Shown here in pieces: positions 28,227-37,238 of a stretch of 64,000 nucleotides of DNA; the first letter of the stretch is position 1; each line of letters begins with the position of its first letter. The notes beneath the pieces were generated by a model. That model made no database searches and was not told the DNA's origin. It saw nothing but the letters and a program-made list of their open reading frames with translations. Source of the DNA: Acetobacter estunensis (GTDB taxonomy: Bacteria > Pseudomonadota > Alphaproteobacteria > Acetobacterales > Acetobacteraceae); contig NZ_JAHRDV010000001.1 of NCBI RefSeq assembly GCF_019083805.1, positions 310,001 through 374,000 of the forward strand, read 5' to 3'. Both the position numbers and the translations under genes were made by a program.

Positions 28227-31200
28227 GGAAGGGGAGCCTCCAGATGGTGGCGCAGGGCTTCAAGTTGATAGGACGTGACCAGTTTCAGGAGCGGAGCAAG
28301 AGCCGGTTCCAGTTCCGGCCGGTTTTGCTGCATGGTCGCCAAGTGTTCGCGAAGCTGTTTGAGGTTGCCGCCATTCAGAGAGGAGAGAAGCGTCTTCCGT
28401 TCCGCAGCAGAAAGTTCGGCGGTGGATGGACTCACAGGTGTTGGGATGAGGGAAGGACTGACAGTCTCGGGAAAGACCCACTCCAACTTCAGTATACGCC
28501 CGATTTCTTCAATCAGAAGCGTCAGGTTCACCGGTTTTCCCAGAACCGGGCAGTCATCGAGCGAGGGCACATGTCGGTTTGCGCTTTCCACCAGATTTCC
28601 TGTGAGAAACATCAGCGGTAGATAAGCAAACGGTCCCTGTCGTATGCGCAAAGCAAGATCGCGCCCGTCCATGCCGGGCATTGAAAGATCGAGCAGCAGC
28701 AGGTCCGGCTGAACATGAGGTAGCGTGTCGAGACATGTTACGGCGTTTTCGGCTTCTTCGACGGTGAAGCTGCATCGTTCCAGAATCTCGCGCATGATCT
28801 GACGGTGCTGTCTGTCGTCGTCTACGACGAGGATTGTGCGATGTGGTCCCTCATATCCACAGGGAAAGGCGGGCAGACGCGGTAGGAGTTCCACCTGCCG
28901 GTCCGGCAGCATCAGCCTCACTCTAAAGCGAGAGCCTTGTCCGGGTGTGCTGGTAAATGTCAGTTCGCCGCCGAGGATTTCGGTGAGCAGTTTTGTAATG
29001 GTCAGTCCCAGTCCCGTTCCCGGCACGCTGGATGTGGCGGCGGCACGTTCGAACGGCTCGAAGATACGGTTGTGATCTTCCGGTGCGATCCCTGCACCAG
29101 TGTCCTCAATGACGAATTCGGCGATCTGTCCCTGCCAGCGTGCTGAGAAAGTCACGCTGCCGCGGGACGTGAACTTCACGGCATTGGAGAGCAGGTTGAG
29201 CAGGATCTGACGCAGGCGATGCTCGTCGCATGTGACGACGGCGGGCAGATGACCGGGTTTCCAGACGAAGCGTAGCCCTTTGGCCAATGCCTGCGGGCGG
29301 ATCATCTGAGCGACGGATTCCAGAAAGATGGGCAGCGCTACGATGTCCGAATGCAGTTCGATCCGTCCCGCTTCGATGCGGGATATGTCGAGCAGACCGG
29401 AGAGAATGCTCGTGATGTGCTCACCACTTTCGCGCATGATGTCGAGAGCACGGTGTCGTTCGGACGGAACGCGCGGGTCGTGCTGGAGAAGCTGGATGTA
29501 GCCCATGATGGCATTCAGCGGAGAGCGGATTTCGTGGCTGATGCCGCTGATGTAGCGTGTCTTGGCAAGACTTGCGGCTTCAGCCTTCTCACGGGCGATT
29601 TTCAGCGCGCGGTCGGTGCGGCGGCGAGCGCGGATTTCGTTCATCAGTAGCCGGGTCTGGTGCAGCGTCTCGCGTGTGGCGGTCCGGCGCCCTTCCTGCG
29701 CCATCACCAGCAGCCACGCGCCCACCGCGCAGGCAAGGAACACTATCAGGAACAGACCGTTCCATGCGCGCCCCGTTTGCCATGACAGAACGGCCAGTAC
29801 AACGGTGACACCCGTCATAATGAGCACAAAGCGGCCTCCGGGTGTGAGCAGAAGGCGGCGGATGCGTGTAGGCAATGCACGCAACGGCGTGGCGAGTTGA
29901 GACGCCATGCGCGTGGAAACGGGTTTGCAGCGATCCCGGCAGCGCCCGTCGAGAGAGCAGCACAGCGAGCAGATGGTGCCGCCATAGGCCGGGCATTCAG
30001 CCATGTCTTCGGCCTCGAAACTGTGTTCGCAGATTACGCATGCCATGGCGGGACGCGCATTCCATCCAGCGGGCTGCTGGCGGGCAAGATAGGTGCGTCC
30101 GCCTGTGATCCACGCAAGGATCGGGGCCGTCAAACAGGCCACTCCCAATGTCATGAAAGGCGCGAAGGCTGCGGTGTGTTCGCCAAGTGCGCCCCACAGT
30201 GCTGCAATGCCCAAGGTTGCGGCAAGCCCCCACGCGCCCAGTCCCACGATGTTGAGGTCTGGCAACAGGGCGCGTTTGAACTCCACGAAAGGGGGACTGA
30301 AGCCCAGCGGCTTGCAAAAGACGATGTCACCCAGAATGGCCCCGATCCATGCACAGGCCAGTACGGCATAGAGCGTCAGGCCCGTCTGGATCGTGCTGAC
30401 CAGACCGGCTTCCATCAGTAAAAGTGCTATGGTGACATTGAAGATAACGTAGAACACACGTCCTGGATGCGTGTGTGTCAGGCGGGAAAAGAAGTTCGAC
30501 CACGCTAAAGAGCCGGCATAGGCGTTGGTGATGTTGATCTTCACCTGTGCCAGCGCGACCAGCATGACGGTCAGAAAGGTTGCGACGGGTGTCGGTGCGA
30601 AGGTTCCCCACGCCAGCCAGTACATCAGTCCCGGTTGCACCGCCTGTGCCGGCGTGAATCCTGCGTTCAAGACCATCCACGCGAGAAAGGAGCCTGCCAG
30701 CAGCTTAAACGCATCGAACAGCACCCAGCCCGGGCCGCCAAGCACGAGGGCGGTCCACCATTGTCGTCGATTGGCCGCGGTGAGTGGAGGAAGAAAACGC
30801 AGAAAGTCGATCTGTTCCGCGCTCTGGCAGACCAGCACGACCATGACGGATGCGGCGCTTCCGATGGCGATGGGATCGATGTGCGGAAAAAGCGGCTCCA
30901 GACCCGGAAAATGCGTCCATGCAGGGAGAGCGTCCGGATGAAGGATCAGGAGCACGGCAAGGGGCACCAGATTGAGGAAGAGCCAGAGCGGCTGGGTCGC
31001 GATCTGGAAGCGGGCGATGAAGGTGATGCCCCACGTCACCAGCGGAATGATGATGGCGGCGCAGAGGAGATAGGCCAGCCAGAGCGGAACACCCAACAGA
31101 GCGTGGAGCGTGCCGGCCAATATGGCGGCTTCAAGTCCGAAGAAAATGAAAGTGAAGCTGGCGTAGAGCAGGGAGGTAATGGTTGAGCCGATATAGCCGA

Positions 31201-31543
31201 AACCCGTGCCCCGCGTAAGGAGGTCGATATCCAGTCCCGCGCGGGCTGCTGTGGCGGAGAGAGGAAGGCTCACGCAGAAAATGACGATGGTGACGAGAAG
31301 AATGGCCAGTGCCGTGTTGGTGAAACCGAAGGCGAGAGTCAGCGTGCCGCCCATCGCTTCGAGCGCCAGAAAAGAGATGGACCCCAGCGCGGTCAGGGCG
31401 GCCCGCATGGGGGTGACCGTACGGGCACGCCGTGCCGTGAAGCGCAGGGCGTAGTCTTCGAAGGTCTGGTCGGCGGCCCAGCGGCTGTAGGCCCGGCGGG
31501 TGCGCACGATGCGCAGACGGCTGGTGTCGGTCGGCAAGGTCAC
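28223..31543 (-). CDS. NCS1-transporter-fused hybrid sensor histidine kinase
   Basis: From the GTG at 31543 the product has 1106 residues. Residues ~15-490 form an NCS1-type transporter (RAYSRWAADQTFEDYALRFT, RGTGFGYIGSTITSLLYASF, NITNAYAGSLAWSNFFSR) with about 12 membrane segments. Residues 502-539 hold eight cysteines (CVIC, MAEC, TICSLCC, GRCRDRC), like a small metal site. Two more membrane helices (~572-615) and a coil lead to the kinase core: H-box His670 in ISGISHEIRSPLN, N-box ILLNLLSNAVK, G-boxes DTGAGI and GTGLGLT. A receiver domain follows (Asp952 in LLDLSMPGMDG, Lys1003), then a helical tail. It should sense an NCS1-type or urea-related ligand at the membrane and signal to the overlapping response regulator. 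The transporter-kinase build parallels CbrA, which uses an SLC5 domain. The ligand is unknown. Confidence 0.88.
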   Translation of the reverse strand: MTLPTDTSRLRIVRTRRAYSRWAADQTFEDYALRFTARRARTVTPMRAALTALGSISFLALEAMGGTLTLAFGFTNTALAILLVTIVIFCVSLPLSATAARAGLDIDLLTRGTGFGYIGSTITSLLYASFTFIFFGLEAAILAGTLHALLGVPLWLAYLLCAAIIIPLVTWGITFIARFQIATQPLWLFLNLVPLAVLLILHPDALPAWTHFPGLEPLFPHIDPIAIGSAASVMVVLVCQSAEQIDFLRFLPPLTAANRRQWWTALVLGGPGWVLFDAFKLLAGSFLAWMVLNAGFTPAQAVQPGLMYWLAWGTFAPTPVATFLTVMLVALAQVKINITNAYAGSLAWSNFFSRLTHTHPGRVFYVIFNVTIALLLMEAGLVSTIQTGLTLYAVLACAWIGAILGDIVFCKPLGFSPPFVEFKRALLPDLNIVGLGAWGLAATLGIAALWGALGEHTAAFAPFMTLGVACLTAPILAWITGGRTYLARQQPAGWNARPAMACVICEHSFEAEDMAECPAYGGTICSLCCSLDGRCRDRCKPVSTRMASQLATPLRALPTRIRRLLLTPGGRFVLIMTGVTVVLAVLSWQTGRAWNGLFLIVFLACAVGAWLLVMAQEGRRTATRETLHQTRLLMNEIRARRRTDRALKIAREKAEAASLAKTRYISGISHEIRSPLNAIMGYIQLLQHDPRVPSERHRALDIMRESGEHITSILSGLLDISRIEAGRIELHSDIVALPIFLESVAQMIRPQALAKGLRFVWKPGHLPAVVTCDEHRLRQILLNLLSNAVKFTSRGSVTFSARWQGQIAEFVIEDTGAGIAPEDHNRIFEPFERAAATSSVPGTGLGLTITKLLTEILGGELTFTSTPGQGSRFRVRLMLPDRQVELLPRLPAFPCGYEGPHRTILVVDDDRQHRQIMREILERCSFTVEEAENAVTCLDTLPHVQPDLLLLDLSMPGMDGRDLALRIRQGPFAYLPLMFLTGNLVESANRHVPSLDDCPVLGKPVNLTLLIEEIGRILKLEWVFPETVSPSLIPTPVSPSTAELSAAERKTLLSSLNGGNLKQLREHLATMQQNRPELEPALAPLLKLVTSYQLEALRHHLEAPLP

Positions 31544-31597
31544 GTTTTCGGCTGTCCGGATGGCTGCAGACAGTATCGTAACCGAAAAGAACTCCGG

Positions 31598-31621
31598 CCC
31601 ATACGCAGGATTGCGTATGGG
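31598..31621. promoter_or_regulatory. Perfect 10+10 bp palindrome before urtA
   Basis: CCCATACGCA (31598-31607) and TGCGTATGGG (31612-31621) are exact reverse complements around a 4-bp spacer (GGAT). The site is centred between the divergent transporter-kinase gene (start 31543) and urtA (start 31676). It is the likely operator for the response regulator encoded by the kinase operon, controlling urtABCDE and itself. A half-site CCATACG also occurs at 19224-19230 before the ureohydrolase. Binding is inferred. Confidence 0.6.
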
Positions 31622-31675
31622 AAGATGTTTTCTCTTCGGCCGAGAATAGGGGCAGCAGCAAAAGGACCGTTCATC

Positions 31676-33016
31676 ATGCCCGTCACCCTGCCGAATCTTT
31701 CCCGTCGCGCGTTCGGACGTCTGGCTCTCGCTTCTTCGGTGGCGGCCGTGGGTGCCGCATGGAGCAGTGAGCGGTCCTACGCGGCGGCGCCCAAGGGCGA
31801 GCCGATTAAGGTGGGCATCCTGCATTCGCTTTCGGGCACGATGGCCATCAGCGAGACTACTCTTAAGGATGTCATGCTGATGCTGATTGCCGAGCAGAAC
31901 CGCAAGGGCGGACTGCTCGGTCGTCCTCTGGAGGCAGTCGTGGTGGATCCAGCGTCCAACTGGCCGCTGTTTGCCGAGAAGGCGCGCCAGCTTCTCTCGG
32001 TGGACAAGGTGTCGGCTGTGTTCGGGTGCTGGACCAGCGTGTCGCGCAAATCGGTGCTGCCGGTGTTCGAGGAACTCAACGGCATTCTGTTCTATCCGGT
32101 GCAGTACGAAGCGCAGGAGTGCAGTCGCAATATCTTCTATACCGGTGCTGCTCCCAACCAGCAGGCTATTCCCGCCGTGGACTATCTTCTGAGCGAAGAC
32201 GGCGGTGGCGCGAAACGGTTCGCGTTGGTGGGTACGGATTATGTCTATCCGCGCACGACCAACCAAATTCTCGCGAATTATCTCAAGTCAAAGGGGATCG
32301 CGGACGAGGACATTATGGTCAACTACACGCCGTTCGGACAGTCCGACTGGCAGACCATCGTGTCCCAGATCAAAGCTTTTGGCTCGGCGGGCAAGAAGAC
32401 GGCGGTGGTCTCTACCATCAATGGCGATGCCAACGTGCCGTTTTACAAGGAACTCGGCAATCAGGGCATTTCCTCCACCGACATTCCGGTGATGGCCTTC
32501 AGCGTGGGTGAGGAAGAGCTGGCGGGCATGGACACCAAACCGCTGGTGGGTCAGCTCGCGGCGTGGAATTATTTCGAGAGCATCGATACGCCCGCGAACA
32601 AGGCGTTCATCAAACAGTGGCATGAGTTCACGAAAAATCCCAAGCGCACCACCAACGATCCGATGGAAGCGCATTATATCGGCTTCAACATGTGGGTTCA
32701 GGCTGTCACCAAGGCCGGCACGACCGACCATGACAAGGTGATCGACACCATGATCGGCATCCGTCAGCCCAATCTGACGGGTGGCGTGGCCGAGATGCTG
32801 CCCGACCATCATCTGACGAAGCCTGTCTATATCGGTGAGATTCAGGATGATGAACAGTTCTCGGTGGTGTGGAAGACGCCCTCGCTCGTGCCGGGGCAGG
32901 CGTGGTCGCCATGGGTGCCGGAAACCAAGGATCTGATCGGAGACTGGAGCCAGCCGATTGCGTGCGGCAACTACAACACCGTGACAAAGACCTGCATTGG
33001 CAAGAAGCATGCGTAA
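31676..33016 (+). CDS. urtA: Urea ABC transporter, substrate-binding protein
   Basis: The 446-residue protein begins with a twin-arginine signal, MPVTLPNLSRRAFGRLALAS, so it is exported folded by Tat. The mature part is of the UrtA/AmiC type: GILHSLSGTMAISETTLKDV, VSAVFGCWTSVSRKSVLPVFEE, NGILFYPVQYEAQECSRNI, DPMEAHYIGFNMWVQAV. It captures urea (or short amides) in the periplasm for UrtBC. The start at 31676 has AAGGA at good spacing; the frame opens upstream at 31625 but adds nothing UrtA-like. Its end overlaps urtB by 8 bp. Confidence 0.96.
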   Translation: MPVTLPNLSRRAFGRLALASSVAAVGAAWSSERSYAAAPKGEPIKVGILHSLSGTMAISETTLKDVMLMLIAEQNRKGGLLGRPLEAVVVDPASNWPLFAEKARQLLSVDKVSAVFGCWTSVSRKSVLPVFEELNGILFYPVQYEAQECSRNIFYTGAAPNQQAIPAVDYLLSEDGGGAKRFALVGTDYVYPRTTNQILANYLKSKGIADEDIMVNYTPFGQSDWQTIVSQIKAFGSAGKKTAVVSTINGDANVPFYKELGNQGISSTDIPVMAFSVGEEELAGMDTKPLVGQLAAWNYFESIDTPANKAFIKQWHEFTKNPKRTTNDPMEAHYIGFNMWVQAVTKAGTTDHDKVIDTMIGIRQPNLTGGVAEMLPDHHLTKPVYIGEIQDDEQFSVVWKTPSLVPGQAWSPWVPETKDLIGDWSQPIACGNYNTVTKTCIGKKHA

Positions 33017-34616
33017 GGCCGGATGGCTTTCCGGTGTGATGGCGGCTCTCGTAATGGGAGCCGCCATCGTTTTCTCGCCTCTTGCGCGCGCAGATGAGTT
33101 CGATGCGCTTGCCAGCGGGCATTTCGAAGATGTGGCCGGGGCCATCGCCACGCTTGCCGCTTCCGGCAACCCGCAAGCGGCAGCGGTTCTGCATGCGCTG
33201 GAAGGACACCAGCTTTTTGCGTCCTCTCAGGGTGGTCTGTTCATCCGTCAGGGCGAGAATTATGTGGAGGCCCGCACAGGCCAGCCTGCCAGCGCGACAC
33301 CACCTGACCTGCATCCCGTGCGGCTAAACAATCGTGTGCGTAAGGCACTGGCCGGTGCGCAGGCGGAGATGGAGTTGGTTGCGCCGCAGCGGGATGTGCG
33401 CCTGAAGGCCGCCACCGCGTTGTATGGACGGCACGATCCGGCTCTGCTTCCAGCGATCGATCATGCGTTGTCGGTGGAAAAGGATTCCGGCGTGCGTGTG
33501 AAGCTTGAGGAAGCGCGTGCGGCGACAATTCTTGGGCAGCCCGCAGGGGAGGATGCTCAGGGCCAGCGTCTGGAGGCGGTGCATACACTGGCCGGCGTGG
33601 GCGGATTGGAGGCGCGGAGCATTCTGGCTTCGGTCGCAGCATCATCCGTGGAAGCGCCGGATGTGCGCAAGGCGGCATCCGAAGGGGTATCCGCCATTGA
33701 TTGGCATCTGCGTATGTGGAGCGTGTTCCAGAATGCGTTCTATGGTCTGAGTTATGGCTCCGTTCTGTTGCTGGCAGCCACGGGTCTGGCCATCACTTTC
33801 GGTGTGATGGGCGTGATCAATATGGCCCATGGCGAGATGATGATGATCGGGGCCTATACGACGTGGATGGTTCAGCAGGGTATTCGCGCAACGGCGCCCA
33901 TGTTGGAGCCTGTGGCCATTCTTCTCGCCATTCCAGTGGCTTTTCTCGTGTGTGGCACGATTGGTGTAGTGATCGAGCGGGGACTGATCCGCTTTCTCTA
34001 TGGTCGCCCGCTGGAAACCTTGCTGGCGACCTGGGGGCTTTCCCTCATTCTGCAGCAGGCCGTGCGCTCCATTTTCGGGCCAACCAATCTTGCGGTCGAG
34101 ACACCCTCATGGCTATCGGGGTCGTTCGCGCTGGGAGGCATGGACATCACGCTCAATCGGCTTGCGATCTTCATTTTTTCCGGATTGGTGCTGGGCGGCC
34201 TCATGCTGGTGCTGCGCCGGACGCCGCTGGGTCTCCAGATGCGGGCGGTGACGCAGAACCGGCGCATGGCCGCGCTCATGGGCATCCGCACACCTCGGGT
34301 CGATGCGCTGGCTTTCGGATTGGGTGCGGGATTAGCTGGACTTGCCGGCGTGGCGGTTAGCCAGATCGACAATGTCAGCCCCAATCTTGGACAGTCTTAC
34401 ATCATCGACAGTTTCATGGTGGTGGTGTTCGGTGGCGTGGGTAACCTGTGGGGCACGCTGGCGGCGGCTATGGCGCTTGGTATGGGCGGCAAGATTCTGG
34501 AGCCGACTATTGGGGCCGTATCGGCCAAGATCGCCATTCTCGTGCTGGTCATTCTCTACATCCAGCGTCATCCGCGCGGCATGTTTCCCGTGCGCGGACG
34601 GGGAGTTGAATCATGA
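33009..34616 (+). CDS. urtB: Urea ABC transporter permease UrtB
   Basis: The 535-residue protein has a signal peptide (GWLSGVMAALVMGAAIVFSP...ARADE). A periplasmic helical domain of about 200 residues, the usual UrtB extension not found in LivH, comes next. Then the LivH-type permease: ITFGVMGVINMAHGEMMMIG, MAALMGIRTPRVDALAFGLG and MVVVFGGVGNLWGT. The start at 33009 (ATGCGTAAG) overlaps the urtA stop by 8 bp. Confidence 0.95.
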   Translation: MRKAGWLSGVMAALVMGAAIVFSPLARADEFDALASGHFEDVAGAIATLAASGNPQAAAVLHALEGHQLFASSQGGLFIRQGENYVEARTGQPASATPPDLHPVRLNNRVRKALAGAQAEMELVAPQRDVRLKAATALYGRHDPALLPAIDHALSVEKDSGVRVKLEEARAATILGQPAGEDAQGQRLEAVHTLAGVGGLEARSILASVAASSVEAPDVRKAASEGVSAIDWHLRMWSVFQNAFYGLSYGSVLLLAATGLAITFGVMGVINMAHGEMMMIGAYTTWMVQQGIRATAPMLEPVAILLAIPVAFLVCGTIGVVIERGLIRFLYGRPLETLLATWGLSLILQQAVRSIFGPTNLAVETPSWLSGSFALGGMDITLNRLAIFIFSGLVLGGLMLVLRRTPLGLQMRAVTQNRRMAALMGIRTPRVDALAFGLGAGLAGLAGVAVSQIDNVSPNLGQSYIIDSFMVVVFGGVGNLWGTLAAAMALGMGGKILEPTIGAVSAKIAILVLVILYIQRHPRGMFPVRGRGVES

Positions 34617-35752
34617 GCCTGCTCTCGAAGCCGGGCGCGCGGTCTTTTCCGGGCGCGGTCCGTATGGCGGCTGTGGTCGTGGTGGTGGCAATAGTGCTGG
34701 CAGGTGCGAGTATGCTGCCCGAAAGCAGCCCGCTGCATGTCTCGGCCTTTGTTGTGTCGCTGGCGGGGAAATATTTGGCCTATGCCATGCTGGCGCTTTC
34801 CGTCGATCTGGTGTGGGGGTTTGCAGGTATCCTGACGCTTGGTCATGCCGCCTTCTTCGCGCTGGGTGGTTACGCGATGGGCATGTATCTCATGCGTGAG
34901 ATCGGCGCGCGGGGTGTGTATGGCAATTCGAACCTGCCAGATTTCATGATCTTCCTCTCATGGAAAAGCCTGCCGTGGTACTGGTGGGGCACGGATCATT
35001 TCGCATGGGCGATGCTGCTGGTTCTGGTGATTCCGGCCGCACTGGCGGGAGTGTTTGGTTGGCTGGCGTTCCGTTCGCGTGTGTCGGGAGTGTATCTCTC
35101 GATCATCACGCAGGCGCTGACTTATGCGCTAATGCTTGGATTTTTTCAGAACGGGCTCGGTTTTGGCGGTAACAACGGTCTGACGGATTTCAAGGACATT
35201 CTGGGTGCCGATTTGCATGCCCCCACGACCCGTGCGGTGTTGCTGGTCGTCACGGGCGTGATGCTGGCGCTGGCGCTTCTGGTCTCGCGCTTTGTGGTGG
35301 GAGGGCGTTTTGGTAATCTGCTGGTGGCGGTAAGGGATGCTGAAAGCCGCACGCGCTTTCTGGGCTATCGCCCCGATCAGGTGAAACTTCTGGTGTGGGT
35401 GTTTTCCGCCATGATCGCGGCGGTCGGCGGTGCGCTTTATGTCACGCAGGTCGGCATCATCAATCCGGGTGAATTTGCACCTGCCAATTCGATTGAATCT
35501 GTGATCTGGGTGGCCGTCGGCGGTCGTGGCACGCTTGCGGGCGCGGTGCTGGGCGCGGTGCTGGTCAATCTGGGCAAGACACTGTTCACGGCATGGCTGC
35601 CGGAGTTCTGGCTTTATGGCCTTGGGCTGCTGTTCCTCGTGACGACACTGTTCCTCCCGAACGGGCTGATGGGATTGTGGCGTCCCATGAAAAAGGCTGC
35701 ACCGGAAGAGGTGACGCCGGAAGTGTCGGACACGCAGGGAGACGAGGCATGA
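34613..35752 (+). CDS. urtC: Urea ABC transporter permease UrtC
   Basis: A LivM-type permease of 379 residues: LSVDLVWGFAGILTLGHAAF, GVYLSIITQALTYALMLGFF, LGYRPDQVKLLVWVFSAMIA and WVAVGGRGTLAGAVLGA. It pairs with UrtB in the inner membrane. The FQNGLGFGGNNGLTDFKDIL block is characteristic of UrtC. It overlaps both urtB and urtD by 4 bp. Confidence 0.95.
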   Translation: MSLLSKPGARSFPGAVRMAAVVVVVAIVLAGASMLPESSPLHVSAFVVSLAGKYLAYAMLALSVDLVWGFAGILTLGHAAFFALGGYAMGMYLMREIGARGVYGNSNLPDFMIFLSWKSLPWYWWGTDHFAWAMLLVLVIPAALAGVFGWLAFRSRVSGVYLSIITQALTYALMLGFFQNGLGFGGNNGLTDFKDILGADLHAPTTRAVLLVVTGVMLALALLVSRFVVGGRFGNLLVAVRDAESRTRFLGYRPDQVKLLVWVFSAMIAAVGGALYVTQVGIINPGEFAPANSIESVIWVAVGGRGTLAGAVLGAVLVNLGKTLFTAWLPEFWLYGLGLLFLVTTLFLPNGLMGLWRPMKKAAPEEVTPEVSDTQGDEA

Positions 35753-36489
35753 CGGACTCTCTTCTTCTGGACGTGCGCGATGTCAGCGTCACCTTCGATG
35801 GGTTCCGTGCCATCAACAATCTGAGCCTGGCGCTGAAACCGGGGGAAATGCGGGCCATTGTGGGGCCGAACGGCGCGGGCAAGACGACGATGATGGACAT
35901 CATCACGGGCAAGACGCGCCCGGACACTGGCATCGTGCGTTTCAAGGGACGCGATCTGACAAAGCTGGATGAGCCGACCATTGCCCGTCTGGGTATTGGA
36001 CGGAAGTTCCAGAAACCGACCGTGTTCGAGGCGCTGACGGTGACGGAAAACCTGATGCTGTCTCTCAAGGGCATCCGTTCTCCGTTCTCTGTTCTCATGG
36101 CGCGACCGACGGCAAGGGAGCGTGAAAGGATCGCGCATCTTTTGAAACTGACGCGGCTTGAAAAATACGCCGACCGTCAGGCTGGCGGCATGAGCCACGG
36201 CCAGAAACAGTGGCTGGAAATCGGCATGCTGATGGGGCAGGAGCCTGATCTGTTGCTGGTGGATGAGCCGGTGGCGGGGATGACGGATGCCGAGACGATG
36301 GCGACGGCGGATCTGCTGCGCGAGATCAACCGCACGCGAAGCGTGGTGGTGGTTGAGCATGACATGGATTTCGTGCGGGCGCTTGGCGTCACAGTGACGG
36401 TGCTGCACGAAGGTTCCGTTCTGGCGGAAGGCCCGCTGGATGAGGTGAGCGCCGATCCGCGCGTGATCGAGGTCTATCTTGGCCGCTAA
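35749..36489 (+). CDS. urtD: Urea ABC transporter ATPase UrtD
   Basis: A LivG-type ABC ATPase of 246 residues with Walker A VGPNGAGKTTMMD, Walker B LLLVDEPVAGMTD and H-loop VVVEHDMDF. The signature is the UrtD variant GGMSHGQKQWLEIGM rather than LSGGQ. I start at 35749, overlapping the urtC stop; open frame back to 35593 lies inside urtC. Confidence 0.95.
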   Translation: MTDSLLLDVRDVSVTFDGFRAINNLSLALKPGEMRAIVGPNGAGKTTMMDIITGKTRPDTGIVRFKGRDLTKLDEPTIARLGIGRKFQKPTVFEALTVTENLMLSLKGIRSPFSVLMARPTARERERIAHLLKLTRLEKYADRQAGGMSHGQKQWLEIGMLMGQEPDLLLVDEPVAGMTDAETMATADLLREINRTRSVVVVEHDMDFVRALGVTVTVLHEGSVLAEGPLDEVSADPRVIEVYLGR

Positions 36490-36524
36490 GTGCCGTGCCG
36501 GGATTACGAAAGGAGACGGCTCTC

Positions 36525-37220
36525 ATGCTCAGAGTTGAGGACGTTCATCTGCATTATGGTGCGGCGATTGCTCTGCGCGGTGTCTCGCTGGAGGCACGTG
36601 AAGGGGCCGTGACCTGCATTCTCGGACGCAATGGCGTGGGCAAGACCAGCCTGATACGGGCGGTGACGGGCATGCACGCTGTCAGTTCTGGGCGCATCGA
36701 GTGGGAAGGCGAAGATATTACAAAACTGGCGGCGTATGACCGCGCAAGCCGGGGCATTGCGACAGTGCCGCAGGGACGCGACATCTTTCCGCTTCTCACT
36801 GTGCGCGAAAATCTCGAAACCGGCTTTGGTCTGCTGTCGCGGGGGCAGCGCAAGGTGCCGGATGAGATTTTCGACCTTTTTCCCGTGTTGGCAAAAATGC
36901 TCGATCGTAGGGGCGGGGACCTCTCGGGGGGGCAGCAGCAGCAGCTTGCGATTGCTCGCGCTCTCGTGATCCGCCCAAGGCTGCTGGTTCTGGATGAACC
37001 GACAGAAGGCATCCAGCCGAGCATCATCAAGGATATAGGCACGATCATTGGCATGCTGCGCGATCGGGGCGATATGGCGATTGTGCTGGTGGAGCAGTAT
37101 TTCGATTTTGCGTTCGAGTTGGCCGATACGGTGGCGGTTCTGGACCGTGGCAAAGTCGTGCTCAGCGGGCAGGTGGCGGAACTGGTAGCTGAAGAAGTAC
37201 GCTCGCACATTGCTATCTGA
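36525..37220 (+). CDS. urtE: Urea ABC transporter ATPase UrtE
   Basis: A LivF-type ABC ATPase of 231 residues: Walker A GRNGVGKTSLIR, signature LSGGQQQQLAIARAL, Walker B LLVLDEPTEGIQPSI, H-loop VLVEQYFDF. The EGIQPSI block is typical of UrtE. AGGAG lies 9 bp before the ATG at 36525. It closes the urt operon and converges on the nickel permease gene 18 bp on. Confidence 0.95.
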   Translation: MLRVEDVHLHYGAAIALRGVSLEAREGAVTCILGRNGVGKTSLIRAVTGMHAVSSGRIEWEGEDITKLAAYDRASRGIATVPQGRDIFPLLTVRENLETGFGLLSRGQRKVPDEIFDLFPVLAKMLDRRGGDLSGGQQQQLAIARALVIRPRLLVLDEPTEGIQPSIIKDIGTIIGMLRDRGDMAIVLVEQYFDFAFELADTVAVLDRGKVVLSGQVAELVAEEVRSHIAI

Positions 37221-37238
37221 TGGTGCTGTGACGTCTCT

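Noticed and set aside
30635..31186. Plus-strand frame of 183 residues within the transporter-kinase gene
   Set aside because: Charged low-complexity shadow; the minus strand encodes continuous NCS1 transmembrane sequence.
31544..32266. 241-residue N-terminal extension of the transporter-kinase
   Set aside because: It lies antisense to urtA, has no NCS1 similarity and would erase the divergent promoter with its palindrome. The GTG at 31543 starts just before the conserved NCS1 region.
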